DNA of 64,000 nt, taken from the NCBI GenBank assembly GCA_930367215.1, contig OV884056.1, forward strand, positions 316,230,709-316,294,708. The letters are read 5' to 3'. The notes beneath the pieces were generated by a model. The model ran no database searches. It saw only the letters and a program-made list of their open reading frames with translations, and was not told the DNA's origin. The first letter of the stretch is position 1. Each line of letters starts with the position of its first letter. Source of the stretch: Pollenia angustigena (taxonomy: Eukaryota; Arthropoda; Insecta; Diptera; Polleniidae). Shown here in pieces: positions 1 through 11,311 of the stretch. The position numbers were made by a program, and so were the translations under genes.

Positions 1-105
1 TATTCTTCTAAATTATGTCAAATGCAAATTTTTTCTTTTATGTTTATGGTTTTGATAAAACGATTTCTCAAAAGCGGCATTTTGAAATTAAAATAAGTAC
101 CGTCG

Positions 106-3100
106 CACATAGGGGTTTTTTGCCAATCTAGCCGGACATTACTTTTTGTTTTAGCTTATATTGCTTCTTAAAAGTTATTGAGTGCCCCTAGATCGATGAA
201 ACTTGGCAGAAATATGTGATATTGTCATAGGCAGGTAAACCTAAAAAATAAATAAAATCGGACCAAGGAGGAAAATGTTCCCCCTAGAAGAACTAATCCA
301 ACCTCTGAAAAATGCAATTTTTTTTAAACTTTTCCCATACTTTTGTTTGGCAAATGCAACTTTTAACGTCGGCGAAAGTTAAAAAACCTAAAATAAGACC
401 CATGAGATCGTAAAATTACACTTTTCGCCCCCCCGCCCCCTTTTGAGGGCGGTTACATAAAATAATATTTAAAAAAAATGTAAATATTAAAAGAAATAGA
501 TTACTAACGCCTTAATACTATAAAAATTAAATTTTTGAACTTTAATGGGTAGGGGGAGATATCCCTCCAAACACCCCCCCCCCCCCGGAACGACCCTGTA
601 AAATTTTTTTTTTTTTTGCTAATTTCCAAAACATATTAATTTTTAAGATTTTATGTGACTTTTATATATTTTATAGTATTTAATTTATCTGAAAATAATT
701 AATATATTCGTAATAATAACTTATTTATAATAGTAACAGCAAATTTTATTTAAAATAATAACAACTAATTTATTTAAAATAACTTCTCTTTTGCACTAAG
801 ATGATGATGAGTGCCATGGTTCTTCTTCGTCTGCTTCTTCAAAATCCTCTTCTGAATCTGAATTCTCTTCAGAGCCAAGTACAGGTGGAAGCATAAAAGA
901 AATTGCTTCTTTCGTAAAGGGTAGTGACTTTTTTTTTTGAGTAGATAATCCGAAAGAAAGTGCATCTACGTCTATATCCCTTTTGATTTTCAAATTGTTA
1001 AATTCTTTTGAAGTAGCCCCACAAATATAGCACTTCATTGTGGACGTAGTTTGTGTTGCGGCATTACATACTTTTGCATCTATCATTGTAAATACCATTG
1101 TATGTTTTATGGAATATAACTTTCCTTCCATTAAAAAATTAGTGTTTTGTAATGTAGTAATGGCATCTTGTACATAATTAATTTCTTCTTGGATTACATC
1201 TACAGTTTCTTTAACAAATCTGATGCGAATAGGTCTACAATATCGCGGTGATGAAGGAGTTGGATTTTGCCATAATATTTTCTCCTTTTTTGCACCATAT
1301 ATTAGTCGAAGCGGTACGAAACTACTCTGAAAAATATGAGAATCAGAAGCATCATTTTTCATCTTTTGCTTAAATTGTGCCTGGTGTGATCCATCGCAGC
1401 CCCATTTGCTTATTAGTTCGAGGGAGTTGCATTCTTCTATTTGTGAATCACATAAAACATCTTTTAAATATGTAAGTAATCTACTTGCAGTATGATTAAG
1501 CAAATCCTGAAGATTTATTTGAGCACATGTTTCCGTTACTTCAAATGATTCTTTTGGAGGATAGCATTCACTTTTCTCTCTCTGCAGAATTTTGTAGCTA
1601 GGATAAACCTTCTTAGCGGCACTTCGGATTATTTCATATTGTTTTCGAGAAAGATCAGCTTCTACAAATATAGAAAGAGCCTTTAGAGGGGTTAGCTGTT
1701 TTACTTTATCCTCTTGTGCAGCTTTGTATGCTTTTTTTATTTTTGTAGCTCTTGCCGGAGAAGACACAATTTCTTTAAGCAGACCTGAGGCATCTTTTTT
1801 TCCAGACGTTTGTAGTTGTGTTTGGGTAGCGTGCATCAATAAATCAGCATCGGTTTGAGTTCGCAAGATTTCAGTTTTTCTTCTCTTACTTCTTTCGGTC
1901 AATTCAACAAACGGCTTTTGTAGTCGTTTTGAAGACGAACTCCCAAAAAAAGGTATTGTCACTGTTCCTTCCAGCCATTTGGCATGCATGCTTACAAATC
2001 GATCCTTTTTTCTTTGTGCTGAATGCCAAAATATTTTAAAAAAATATTTGAATTTCTTTAAGCATTGATTTACTACTGATATGTCACTATCTCCCTGACA
2101 TTTTGAAATTTCGCACAATTTTCTAACTAAAAATTGTAATTTCTCTTCAACGAGTTTAGAACTACATTCTTGTATAATTTGGAATAACTCTAAATTCGTA
2201 TACACTTTTTCCATTTTACTCTCGAAGCTTCAAAATGGTTCTGATAACAATTTTATGCAAAAACCACAATATATATTTAAAAAAACTAAGTACCTAGAGC
2301 CCAGATTTGATTTTTTATTATATATTATTTTTGTTGTTAATGATTTTAAAAGTTATGCAAAACAGGTACATTTATTTTGCTCTATTAAATAACGTCCTTT
2401 AGCGGCCGCACAGGTGGTTAAAACCCGTTACTTACTGTTTCGCACATCCCCTTTTTTACACAGGTAATATTAGGCTTATATGTAATAATTTAAATAAAAA
2501 CCATCTACGTACAACCAAAACATTTTATGACTGACGAAAGGGTTTCTATCATATGTACCTATGCAAGATGAGCAAAAACAGAAAAAAGGTGAAATTTTCA
2601 AAAAATCATAAAAAAAAATGGCGCAACAACGCGCAACGTTTTTTTTTTGAATTTAAAAGTAGAGATTTCAAATTTTATCGTGATGTATAAAATTTTTAAG
2701 AACTCAGCGGAACTCACCTTCAAAAACCTTTTAAATTTTTTTTTTTTACAAAAAAGTGAACAAAAAAATCGTTTTTTTTAATTTCGTACTAATTTTTTTA
2801 TCATAAAAAATTCAAATAAAATTTTTCTAAAAATTTTCATAATTAGCTGTTTATATAGTCTTTCACAGAAAAAAAAATTCAATGTCAAATCTTTATTCGT
2901 TTATCTACAAAAAAATATATTGTAAACCTCCCAAAACCGTAAAAAGTCAATGAACACGCATGCAATTTAATCAACTTTCCTGGTTTTAACAGTGTCCCAA
3001 AACCACAAATCTCAAGCAAAAGACTTGAAAATTCACTATACGATGCAGAACTTTGTTGTCTGTCGAGCTGCGTACTTAAATTTTTCCATTTCTTAAAAAA

Positions 3101-3147
3101 AATTTTTTGCTTAATGTCCGGCTAGATTGGCAAAAAACCCCTATGTG
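106..3147 (-). mobile_element. Transib-type DNA transposon, complete termini
   Basis: The element is bounded by a perfect 36-bp terminal inverted repeat at 106-141 and 3112-3147, beginning CACATAGGGGTTTTTTGCCA. The 5-bp sequence CGTCG lies directly outside both ends (101-105 and 3148-3152) and is the target duplication. A 5-bp GC-rich duplication and a CAC-starting terminus are the known signature of Transib, the family related to RAG1. The single internal ORF runs on the minus strand and has matching transposase motifs. Identical terminal repeats suggest recent insertion. The flanks inside the termini are A/T-rich and hold no other ORF. Confidence 0.85.
796..2214 (-). CDS. Transib/RAG1-like transposase, probably internally deleted
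   Basis: This is an uninterrupted 472-residue frame inside the Transib element. Transib transposases cut and paste the element in the nucleus with a DDE catalytic core related to RAG1. Visible features are an N-terminal basic region with the motif NAxWL-like HAKWLEG (78-83), a WGCDGS motif (271-276) whose D274 fits the first catalytic aspartate, a PLRL block (301-304), a CRPIR block (326-330), a MIDAKVCNA motif whose D379 fits the second aspartate, and a CYIC zinc pair at 395/398 followed by GATSKEFN. The family continues well past the SFGLST motif (420-425) to the third catalytic acid, whereas here the chain jumps to a lysine-rich LPF tail and an acidic C-terminus. I infer an in-frame internal deletion removing the E region. 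The ATG at 2214 is the first in frame and is kept. Family assignment rests on remembered motifs, not a search. Confidence 0.75.
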   Translation of the reverse strand: MEKVYTNLELFQIIQECSSKLVEEKLQFLVRKLCEISKCQGDSDISVVNQCLKKFKYFFKIFWHSAQRKKDRFVSMHAKWLEGTVTIPFFGSSSSKRLQKPFVELTERSKRRKTEILRTQTDADLLMHATQTQLQTSGKKDASGLLKEIVSSPARATKIKKAYKAAQEDKVKQLTPLKALSIFVEADLSRKQYEIIRSAAKKVYPSYKILQREKSECYPPKESFEVTETCAQINLQDLLNHTASRLLTYLKDVLCDSQIEECNSLELISKWGCDGSHQAQFKQKMKNDASDSHIFQSSFVPLRLIYGAKKEKILWQNPTPSSPRYCRPIRIRFVKETVDVIQEEINYVQDAITTLQNTNFLMEGKLYSIKHTMVFTMIDAKVCNAATQTTSTMKCYICGATSKEFNNLKIKRDIDVDALSFGLSTQKKKSLPFTKEAISFMLPPVLGSEENSDSEEDFEEADEEEPWHSSSS

Positions 3148-3282
3148 CGTCGGGTAGTCTGTTGAAATATGCAAAGTTTTAAGATTGAATATGAAAAGTA
3201 TTTTGCACGTTATTGAAATAGTTCGGCATTAATACTCCAAAGGGATTTGTTTAAAAAACATGAGATATCGCCTTTTGAAATA

Positions 3283-3717
3283 CAGTTAAATCCCGATAAT
3301 TCGTACCCCGATAAATCGCAACAAAACTCATTAGATTTCTATCTCACAAAGTATTATGGAATACGTAAGACTTGTGAGATAGTGTAATCTAGCCTTTACT
3401 ACCACTTATAATTCGTAATAAAAACAGCAAAAACATGGAAAGAATGATTTTTTGTTTACCACTATTTTATTTCTGAGTGAGTGTGGATTTATTTTCTTAA
3501 GATCAGTTTGTTACATGAATAATTTTTATATATTTTATTTTTAACAATTGTTTTTTATGTTTTTTTTACCGTTTTTGTAAATAAATTAAAAAACCCCGTT
3601 AAATCGTATTTATTTTATTTTAACCCCATTAAATCGAAACCCCGCTAAATCGAAAACCCCTATAATTCGTAAGAAATGGCCGGTCCCTTGCGTTTACGAA
3701 TTATCGGGATTCTACTG
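3283..3717. mobile_element. pogo/Tigger-type MITE, 435 bp
   Basis: The termini are about 24 bp long, CAGTTAAATCCCGATAATTC at the left and the inverted CAGTAGAATCCCGATAATTC at the right, and each is flanked by TA (3281-3282 and 3718-3719). CAGT termini and TA duplication are typical of pogo/Tigger elements of the Tc1/mariner superfamily. Internally there are repeated phrases of the type CCCCGNTAAATCG near both ends. No coding capacity is left. A second, much older copy lies at 30879-32566. Confidence 0.8.
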
Positions 3718-3719
3718 TA

Positions 3720-5611
3720 TTAATTCTATGACTAAAAGTTGAATTAAAAATAGAAAAAAGTGAAAGCTTTTTAAATATTTTAGCTTACCAATTTGATAAA
3801 TATCTTTTTTTTAAATAACTAATGAAAGCTTTTGAAGAATTATTTTTAAATATTATATTAATTTTATTAATATAATATCGAAGAGGTGTTAAATGTATCT
3901 AGTTTCAACATTTACTTTGTGACATGTCACCGAAGTAATAGAAATTCAAACAAACTAAACTTTTTTTGGAGAATCGCAAAATTATTTGAAAAAGAAACGT
4001 TTTACAAAAACTACCAAAAGTAGAAATTTAAACCCAGTTTTGCCCCTTTTATATACAATTTTTAAACGTTTATCCCTAGTGGTTGTTAAATAAAGAACTT
4101 GACACTTTAATTCAATGTACTTTATTGTAAGACAATGTTATTTTTCAGGTACTGGTATAAACGATCCAGTCAAGCCCGACCATGTAATACCCTACACCAC
4201 AGTGGTTGAAAATAAATTTTCAAAAGGATACCACTTTCGCGACCAATAAGAACATAATTATGTTATGAGATTAAGATTAATTTAGAAGTTCATTGTGCCG
4301 AAAATTATTTAGATTATTTCATCTATATGAGATTTGCTTGCCTTAAAGTGATTCTAGAAAGGGAGCTTATAAGGGATCTATTGTTAATTTCAAACATACC
4401 AGCACAGGATTTTGTCATAACACAGTAGCTATCGTAATAGTTATTGCCGCCACATTTTATGTCAATCAACATTTATAAGACAGTATGGCTTTAAAAGCTA
4501 TTTTCAAGTTTATGGGAGCTTTGGTCAAATATGAACCCAACCCAATAAAATTTGGTTAGATGATTTAGATTGCAATAAAATAATTTTGGACGAAATTAAA
4601 TCTAAATACCAACATAATAAGGTTGGCACAAATACTATTTTCCGAAAGGAAGCTTCTATGGGGGCTTTGTTTTCACAATGTTCAATAGCCTTGATCGTTA
4701 TGAATAAGAACCTATGTACCAAATAAACTCTGAAAAATAAAATTGTCAACTTTCTAATCAGCTTAGCCATTATTTTCAATATGTCATCAACAACCTTAAA
4801 GTATTTTCAACTCGGAATCGAAAAATGCATGTATTCTTTATTTACTATCAGTATTTTTTTTTATCATTGAAACACTTAACAAAATTTGCAATTGTAAACT
4901 TGGCCCATAACATACATAAATACTCGTAAATTAAAATATGGATCCTACCGCTAATATTTACTTTAAATAGAAACACAAACAAAAGAATAATTGAAAAAAA
5001 AACTATAATTTAACTTAATGTAATTAAAGAAAATAAAAGTTAATCAGTCAATTTGATTGCATGAGCGACAACAATTTTGCCACACTACCAATAAAGCAAA
5101 ATAGAGACAAAAACAACAACAACAACGAATATTTGTATATACAAATAATACATTCACACTTATAGTAACATTACTTTAACTTAAATGTAGGTATTTGTTA
5201 GAAAAACAATAACAAAAACAAAAAGTAAACAACTACAGTATCCACCTGAAGAGTTTGCGAAGGGAGAAGTAGGTAGAGGACTGACTTTTTTAGTTGTTGT
5301 TCTTATGAAATACAAGTAATATGTGTAGCAGTGATAAAGTAGTCTAGCATTTTTTTTTATAAACAAAAACACAAACAAAATTAATGTACAATTTTATATA
5401 GTTTTTCCCAAGTTATATCTATCTTTTGTTTACACTTGATATGTGTGTGTGTTTGTGTGTGCGTGTGTAGCTAGTTAGGTGTAGCTAGATACACATGTGA
5501 TAGAAAAATAAATATTTGATATGAGATTTGTCGAGGTTTGAGGCGAACTAAAACTGCATTATATTTAAGTTCAAAGTTCCGAAAATGCGTTAAGTTTATC
5601 TTAACTACATT
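3720..5611. other. Non-coding stretch, one shared repeat and a GT microsatellite
   Basis: No convincing gene is seen. Bases about 4143-4245 contain a phrase (CCCGACCATG ... ACCCTACACCACAG) that recurs in reverse orientation near 34920-34970, so it belongs to a dispersed repeat. A GT-rich microsatellite lies at 5442-5468. The rest is A/T-rich with no detectable structure. Confidence 0.5.
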
Positions 5612-5735
5612 TAACGGCAATTTTTATCAAGTTCATTTATAACTTTTATTTAAACTATCAATTAATATATTGCTAACTAACAGCTATAGTTATAGTTAAT
5701 TACAACTGAACTTGGCGAAATTGGCAGTTTTTCGT
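5612..5735. mobile_element. Short palindromic MITE (CCAAGTT family)
   Basis: The left end GGCAATTTTTATCAAGTTCA pairs imperfectly with the right end, whose reverse complement reads GCCAATTTCGCCAAGTTCAG. The same terminal phrase, GCCAATTTCGCCAAGTTCGG, occurs at 62702-62721 as the left end of a larger element. The two are inferred to be members of one family; this copy is very short and old. Confidence 0.5.
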
Positions 5736-6414
5736 ATTAGAAATATACGTTTTTTCCATAAGCAAAGAAACATTTTGTAAGACTTTTTGTTTCCAACATT
5801 TTATGTTCACCTTAATCAATCAAATGATAAGAGACTAAAGGCCCATATATAATATGCTTAAGTTGTACGGATACATGTGATTCACATGTGTCGACCCATA
5901 TTGAACTTAAGAAAACTTTTTGTAAAATTTTATGAAACTGTGATTTGCTTAAGCAAAGTGCGAAACTGATCGCACTTTCCGTTCTGAATCAAATATTTTT
6001 TGATTTAGTTTTTGTTTTTTTAAGCCCCTGCTTAGCCAACACATTGATCAACTATAAATATTCTCCCACCCAGTAGTGCCAACTAATTGGTAAATATTTT
6101 ATCTAAACTGTTATACACATCAACAGTATTAATTTATAATAATTTTATTATTAAACAATTCAGTTCGAAAACGGTTGTTGCATTGTTTATTTATTTGTTT
6201 ATTTTTTCCTGCCATTGCACGTTTATAAAAAAAAAAGACATTTAAAACTGACAGCAATTCTGAAATTATTGAATAATATTATAATACTGAAAGTAAAGGT
6301 CAACTTAAGTATTTGGAAATTGTTATTGGGTCAAGTTTAATTGAAAAGGAATTTAAAAAAAAATTTTACGTTTTATTATTTAATAAAATCAATATTAAAA
6401 AAAAATAATACATA
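5736..6414. other. Non-coding A/T-rich stretch
   Basis: I see no gene, inverted repeat or tandem repeat that can be supported here. The stretch separates two MITEs. Confidence 0.5.
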
Positions 6415-6684
6415 CAGGTATGTGATTAAAATCGATTTTAAAAACGATACGATTTGAAACCGAAAATATCGTTTTCAGTATCTTTTAAAATGGATTTCAA
6501 ATGCATATTCCTTTTATTATCAGTCTTTATTCTTTCAAATTTTATATTATATGCGTTAACTGAAGAGTATTCTGAACGAAATTTTAAGACTATAATTTAG
6601 AAAAAGATTTTAAAATCCTTTGAAATTCATCACACCTTTTAAAAACGTTCGTTTTGAAATCGATCGATTTTCATCACATACCTG
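6415..6684. mobile_element. MITE with CAGGTATGTGAT termini, 270 bp
   Basis: The left terminus CAGGTATGTGATTAAAATCG and the inverted right terminus CAGGTATGTGATGAAAATCG agree at all but one position over 20 bp. Subterminal phrases of the type AATCGATTT and AAACGA recur in both arms. A 3-bp ATA lies outside both ends, a possible target duplication. The superfamily is uncertain. Confidence 0.6.
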
Positions 6685-8515
6685 ATAGTTTTTAAAAGTA
6701 TTAAAAATAATTTAAAAATTTTGCAAATGGAAGTTGTACTGGTGTAAATGCATTTGAAAACAGGTTTGAATTAGCGAAACGGTAACATTTTCAATTAAAT
6801 AATTTGCCGCAATGGATTTGAAAGTAAGTTAATTAAGAATTTTTTTGTGGATATTTAATGGCTGAAAAGTTTAGATTAATTTTTATTAAAACGCTCTGCA
6901 CTAGAAATTTTTCACCTACTTACACTACAATTTGTGCTGATGTTTGTAACACCTAAACGTATTGATCCTAATCCCACCTTTTAGTACACCGATTGACTCA
7001 AAATCACTTTTAGAACCAATCTAAAGATGTCCATCAGTCCGGTTAGAAGTCTGGCTGTATTAGACCGTATCTCAAAAAAAAAAAAAAAAAAAATCTTTGC
7101 AAGGATGTTTAAAAATAAATTTTTTTTGCCAAACGTATGGGTTGCCTTCTTAAATTGTTTTTTATAACTTTGGAATTTGCCGTCGGATCTTAAAGTATGA
7201 TCTATCAAAGTTTATCAAAGAGAAGCCCATTGTTTGCTCCAATGACCCCAAGAATCCCTTTCTAGTATTTTTCCACCAGATCTCTGTTTTTACAACCCTA
7301 ATGTACCACCCTAATGTCAAAAAATTAAAGCTCGCAAAAACTAATTAAACTTTTGATGTAAGTCGATAATTTAGAAGAAACATGTTTTGATACACTTAAA
7401 AAAAATCAACACCTCCGTACTCAAATCAATCCGAAGCGGTATTAATAGTACGGTAAGTACGGATTTTCTTCAATCAAGTACAGAAAGATTGATTAGAGTA
7501 CGAATTTACAATCGAGAAATAACTTATCCATATTCAATCCCGAATTCGTTCTTGAAATAATCCGAAAATGAGATTCATTTAATTAAAGTTATTTACGGGA
7601 ATACAAAATTTATTATTAAGATTTTTGTATGACGTGCTAAATTCCCAATTTTTTATATTTGATAAATACACTGAAATTTATTGTTGAGGGAAAGCTAGCT
7701 TCTATGCGCATTTTCATTTAAGTTAAGTAGTAGCTGAAACTGACGAATGCTTTGTAGCGCGACAAAGTTTAAAATATCGAATTTTGTGCTTCAATTTCAA
7801 CTGCAACTGCAACCGCTACTACAACTACGTATTCTGTTGACAGAACTTTGATACTGCCGTTTTTAATTTTTGAGAGCTTGCAGCGCTATTAGTAACGTTG
7901 TACTATAGCGACTATTCTGTTCCCAACTTAAAGCTTTGTGTTCCTTCCAAGAGGCTACAAAATTCATGCAGAAGAGTTCAGAGTCCTAGAAAAACGATAT
8001 CTCCGACGGTATTTGACGGTTAATCGAATAATGAAACATATTTGTCCAATTCACAAGCTCGTTAAAAAAAGGGTGTTATAATTATAGGATTAATTTTTAT
8101 GCTTTGAAAAGTTTTGTATTTATACCATGCCTGGAAGTATTCGATTTGTTTGGTGAATTTTTGAAAATCTTTTTAAAACCATGCTCATATTTAATTTTTC
8201 TTGATGATTAATATATGTTTATTCATTTCAAGATATTATTTTAATTTTTTTTATTAAAATTTGTTATCAATTAATATTTATTATGATTTCAACTTAAATT
8301 AAAACTCCCATAGATGGTATAGAACAATGTGAATGTCAAATATTAAAGAAGAAGAAATAAATAAAAATCAAAAGAAAAAAAGAGAAATTATTACTAAAAT
8401 TTTTTAGTTTCCTTTTTAAGCTTAAATTTAAATTTTTTTTTATTATTTTGCTAACAGAAATTTGTTGATATTCTTAAATAGTTAACTAACTTAAAATGAA
8501 TTGACTATGTACATA
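6685..8515. other. Non-coding stretch with a poly(A) run and a small stem
   Basis: No gene is supported. A run of A lies at about 7074-7093. Bases 7415-7431 and 7488-7503 form an imperfect inverted pair (GTACTCAAATCAATC against GATTGATTAGAGTAC). The phrase CCAATTCACAAGCTC near 8040-8062 recurs inverted near 8853-8875. None is enough to define an element. Confidence 0.4.
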
Positions 8516-8762
8516 TCGCTCATTTGCTGCAATACCGGCATAACTCAAAAAAGTCCATTTCGAGATAAACGCATTTAAAGTTTTTGATTTGCTCTTACTA
8601 CTTAGAAAAAAAGAAGACACATTCTCTTCAAACTGGGAAACTATAAAAGATATAAAGATGAATTTAATACACAATATAAAGAAAAACAAAGCGAACAATT
8701 CTGCATCTCTAACTCCAAAATTTCATTTTTTGAGTTATGCCGGTCTTGCAGCAAATGGGCGA
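8516..8762. mobile_element. TCGCTCATTTGC MITE, copy 1
   Basis: This 247-bp foldback starts TCGCTCATTTGCTGCAATAC and ends with the inverse (GCAAATGGGCGA). TA lies on both sides (8514-8515, 8763-8764), suggesting a Tc1/mariner-type insertion. Two more copies occur at 40411-40624 and 60014-61333. The termini extend into the shared phrase CCGGCATAACTCAAAAA. Overlapping frames on both strands arise from the foldback and are not genes. Confidence 0.75.
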
Positions 8763-9369
8763 TATGCACATTAAATTGACATCTTCCTTTTTAACATTGA
8801 GATACAACAAATTTGTCTGTTCACATTTTTAAACGATAAGCCATACGACAGAGCTTGTGAATTGGGCAAATGTTGACCTACAATTCTTGGCCCTCGATAC
8901 TAAGCTCGAATAAGCCACAGACATTCGTTTTGAAAAAAACGTCTTATTTAGGTACCTTAAATGACTCTGCTTTCCGAAAGTGTTGAAAACACGATCATCC
9001 GAATAGCAAGGAAGTCTTTGAAGAGCCTAGAAGAACTGCAGGGCTGCCAGGTAGTTTTTTCCTTGTCTCCAAATTAAAAAAAAAAAGTTTAAATTTGTTT
9101 TTGTTTTTTCTGATTAAATAAAATTTTTTTTTTTTTAAATAGTAAGAAAAATTTCAATAAGAAATCCTCAAATAAAAATTTTTATTTAAAAAAATTATTT
9201 TATTTGTAGCCACTGGTTTTGGCACGTTTTTTAAATCGCTTTTGTGCGATTCCAGTGAGGAATTACAAGCAGAACAATATGCTGTTTTTAAGACGAATGA
9301 GCCAATTTATAAGAATTTGGAGCTTGTTTAATCGGTTTTAGCCATCCTTAAAATTAACAATAAAAATAC
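8763..9369. other. Non-coding stretch
   Basis: Nothing beyond A/T-rich DNA is seen except the phrase GCTTGTGAATTGGGCAAATG near 8855, which echoes an inverted phrase near 8045. Confidence 0.4.
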
Positions 9370-9572
9370 TGGTGCGTTCGTAAATGCATCACTGCGCTCC
9401 ATCAGTGATTTCAAATCGTTATATAATTATCAGTGAAGTAAATGTGGACCAAAAATTTGTGAAATACTCCACAAAAATAATAGTAACACAATAATATTAT
9501 TATTTTTTTTATCGTCTTTAAAAAAAGTTTGCTTTTCTGATGCAGCGCAGTGATGCATTTACGAACGCAACC
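9370..9572. mobile_element. MITE with GTTCGTAAATGCATCACTGC termini, 203 bp
   Basis: Both ends carry GCGTTCGTAAATGCATCACT as a near-perfect inverted repeat about 33 bp long, reaching into ATCAG. TAC occurs outside both ends (9367-9369 and 9573-9575), a plausible 3-bp target duplication. The loop is A/T-rich and non-coding. Confidence 0.7.
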
Positions 9573-9575
9573 TAC

Positions 9576-10294
9576 ATACTTATATCTGTCATTTATTTAA
9601 TACTTCGATGCATCATAACTACTTACCAATAGCCCAGCATTCTTATTCCCAAACTTTATTAAATTGTCTTTCATATTTACTTATTTTTGGAGAAGACATA
9701 CTATTTGCTTGATAATTATCTTTACAAAAACAAAAATCGTATGTGTTGTCAACGATTTTAGATTATTTTTTAAGCTCTTCCTTTTTAAAACACCTTTTAC
9801 ACGCTTAACAAAAATGGTTATCTTAATTAGGACCCTTTACACCGTATTAGTTGTTGATAAGAGAAAGATAAAAGTTTTGCTACCTTTTTTCATATTTTAT
9901 ATACGAAACAAAGAAAAATAAGTGTAAATAATAAAAGAAGGGAAAATATATTAAACATTTTTAAAATCCCCAAAAAATCCCTGAATTTTTTTTAAATCGC
10001 CAAAAAAATCCCCAAATGACTTTCTTTGTCCTTTTTGGTCGCATGAAATCCCCAACCCTGCCCAGCCCTGGAGAACTGGCCTTTGAAGAATTTGTGAACA
10101 ATTTAGAGGATAATCCAAGGAGAAAAAGCCTCCATCCATCATAAGCTGTGGTTCTGCTAAAGAAAAAGTGAAGAGATACCTTAGATCTACTAATCTGCTT
10201 GTTTACTGGTGCCATAAGGTGTTATAGTCAACCAAACTTAAAGAAACTGGTGCAGAAATACTTAAGTTTTTAAATGAGTTCTGTCGTATCTGTA
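9576..10294. other. Non-coding stretch
   Basis: No supported gene. A short plus-strand stretch around 10070-10130 translates to a mildly protein-like phrase (ELAFEEFVNNLEDNPRRKS), but it ends in a stop and has no context, so it may be chance or a very small relic. Confidence 0.35.
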
Positions 10295-10811
10295 GTTCGA
10301 TTCTGTAATTAATTTTAACAATAGTCGTCATTGTTAAAAAAATACACAAGCAAATTAACGATTTTGCTATTCTGTGACGTTTTAAACAGCACTTGTTATC
10401 GTTAAGTCAGCTGCTTGTGTTAAGTAAACGACAACTTTTTTAGTGTTGTTTATTTATTGTTAAATGATGAAAAAATAAAAAAATATTTAGTTAAAAGAAA
10501 TAATATAAATTGAAAATGGCAATTAAATAATTTGCATTTATTTAATAGTAAAATGTTTGGCTTATCTTCTTAAAAAAAACAAAAAACTAAAAAAAATTCT
10601 GTTTAGTTTTAAAAATTTTATTTGTTTTTTTTATTCCTCTTTGTGTTTTTCGTTATTTTGCCCTTTTTTTGACAGTGATCAAGTGGCATCGTTAATTTTT
10701 ATCTATGTTTTTAACAACAATTTACAGAATCGCAAAATCGTTAGTGCCAACAACAAAACATGTTGACAATTATAACAACTGTTGTTATTGTTAAAAGTTA
10801 CAGAATCCCAC
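10295..10811. mobile_element. Foldback MITE with a second internal inverted pair
   Basis: The termini pair over about 25 bp: the left begins GTTCGATTCTGTAATTAATT and the right reverse complement begins GTGGGATTCTGTAACTTTTA. TA lies on both sides (10293-10294, 10812-10813). A second inverted pair, ACGATTTTGCTATTCTGT near 10359 and ACAGAATCGCAAAATCGT near 10725, sits inside. This gives a double stem, or one element copied into its own kind. Confidence 0.6.
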
Positions 10812-10934
10812 TACTGGTCTGCTGGTCTTGTTCAAGCGGATTTGCAAAATCGTCTATATCCGCAAATAATTGGGAATACTTTGTTCTTTAAACATAAATC
10901 TTAAATATCAATTTTAAATATTTATAATCTCTAA

Positions 10935-11308
10935 GGCCGGCCATTCACGAACAGTTTAAACTGTCAGTTTCAACTATTCAGTTAAAACTGTACGTGAGTG
11001 GGTATTAACTGACAGATCAACTCAACGTTTCAGTTTAACTGAGAAATATAAAATTTTTATATTTTTAACTGACAGTTGAAACTGAAGTGAACGTGTGCGG
11101 GGGTTCAACTGCACAGTTCTCAGTTCAATTTGTGTCGAGAGAGAGAGAGTGCGTATATGGCCAAACCATCCTGCTCGTTCGAATCCATGTTAAAAGCTGA
11201 AGAATTGAACTGCACGTGTGTGTAGTACATCTCAGTTAACAGTTAAGTCTGTCAGTTTTAAATGAACAGTCGAAACTGCCAGTTTAAACTGTACGTGAAT
11301 GGCCGGCC
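10935..11308. mobile_element. PIF/Harbinger-type MITE, 374 bp, TAA duplication
   Basis: The termini GGCCGGCCATTCACGAACAG and inverted GGCCGGCCATTCACGTACAG pair for more than 30 bp, continuing into TTTAAACTG. TAA flanks both ends (10932-10934 and 11309-11311). A 3-bp TAA duplication and G/C-rich termini fit PIF/Harbinger. The interior is full of CAGTTTMAACTG-like palindromes. Confidence 0.85.
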
Positions 11309-11311
11309 TAA

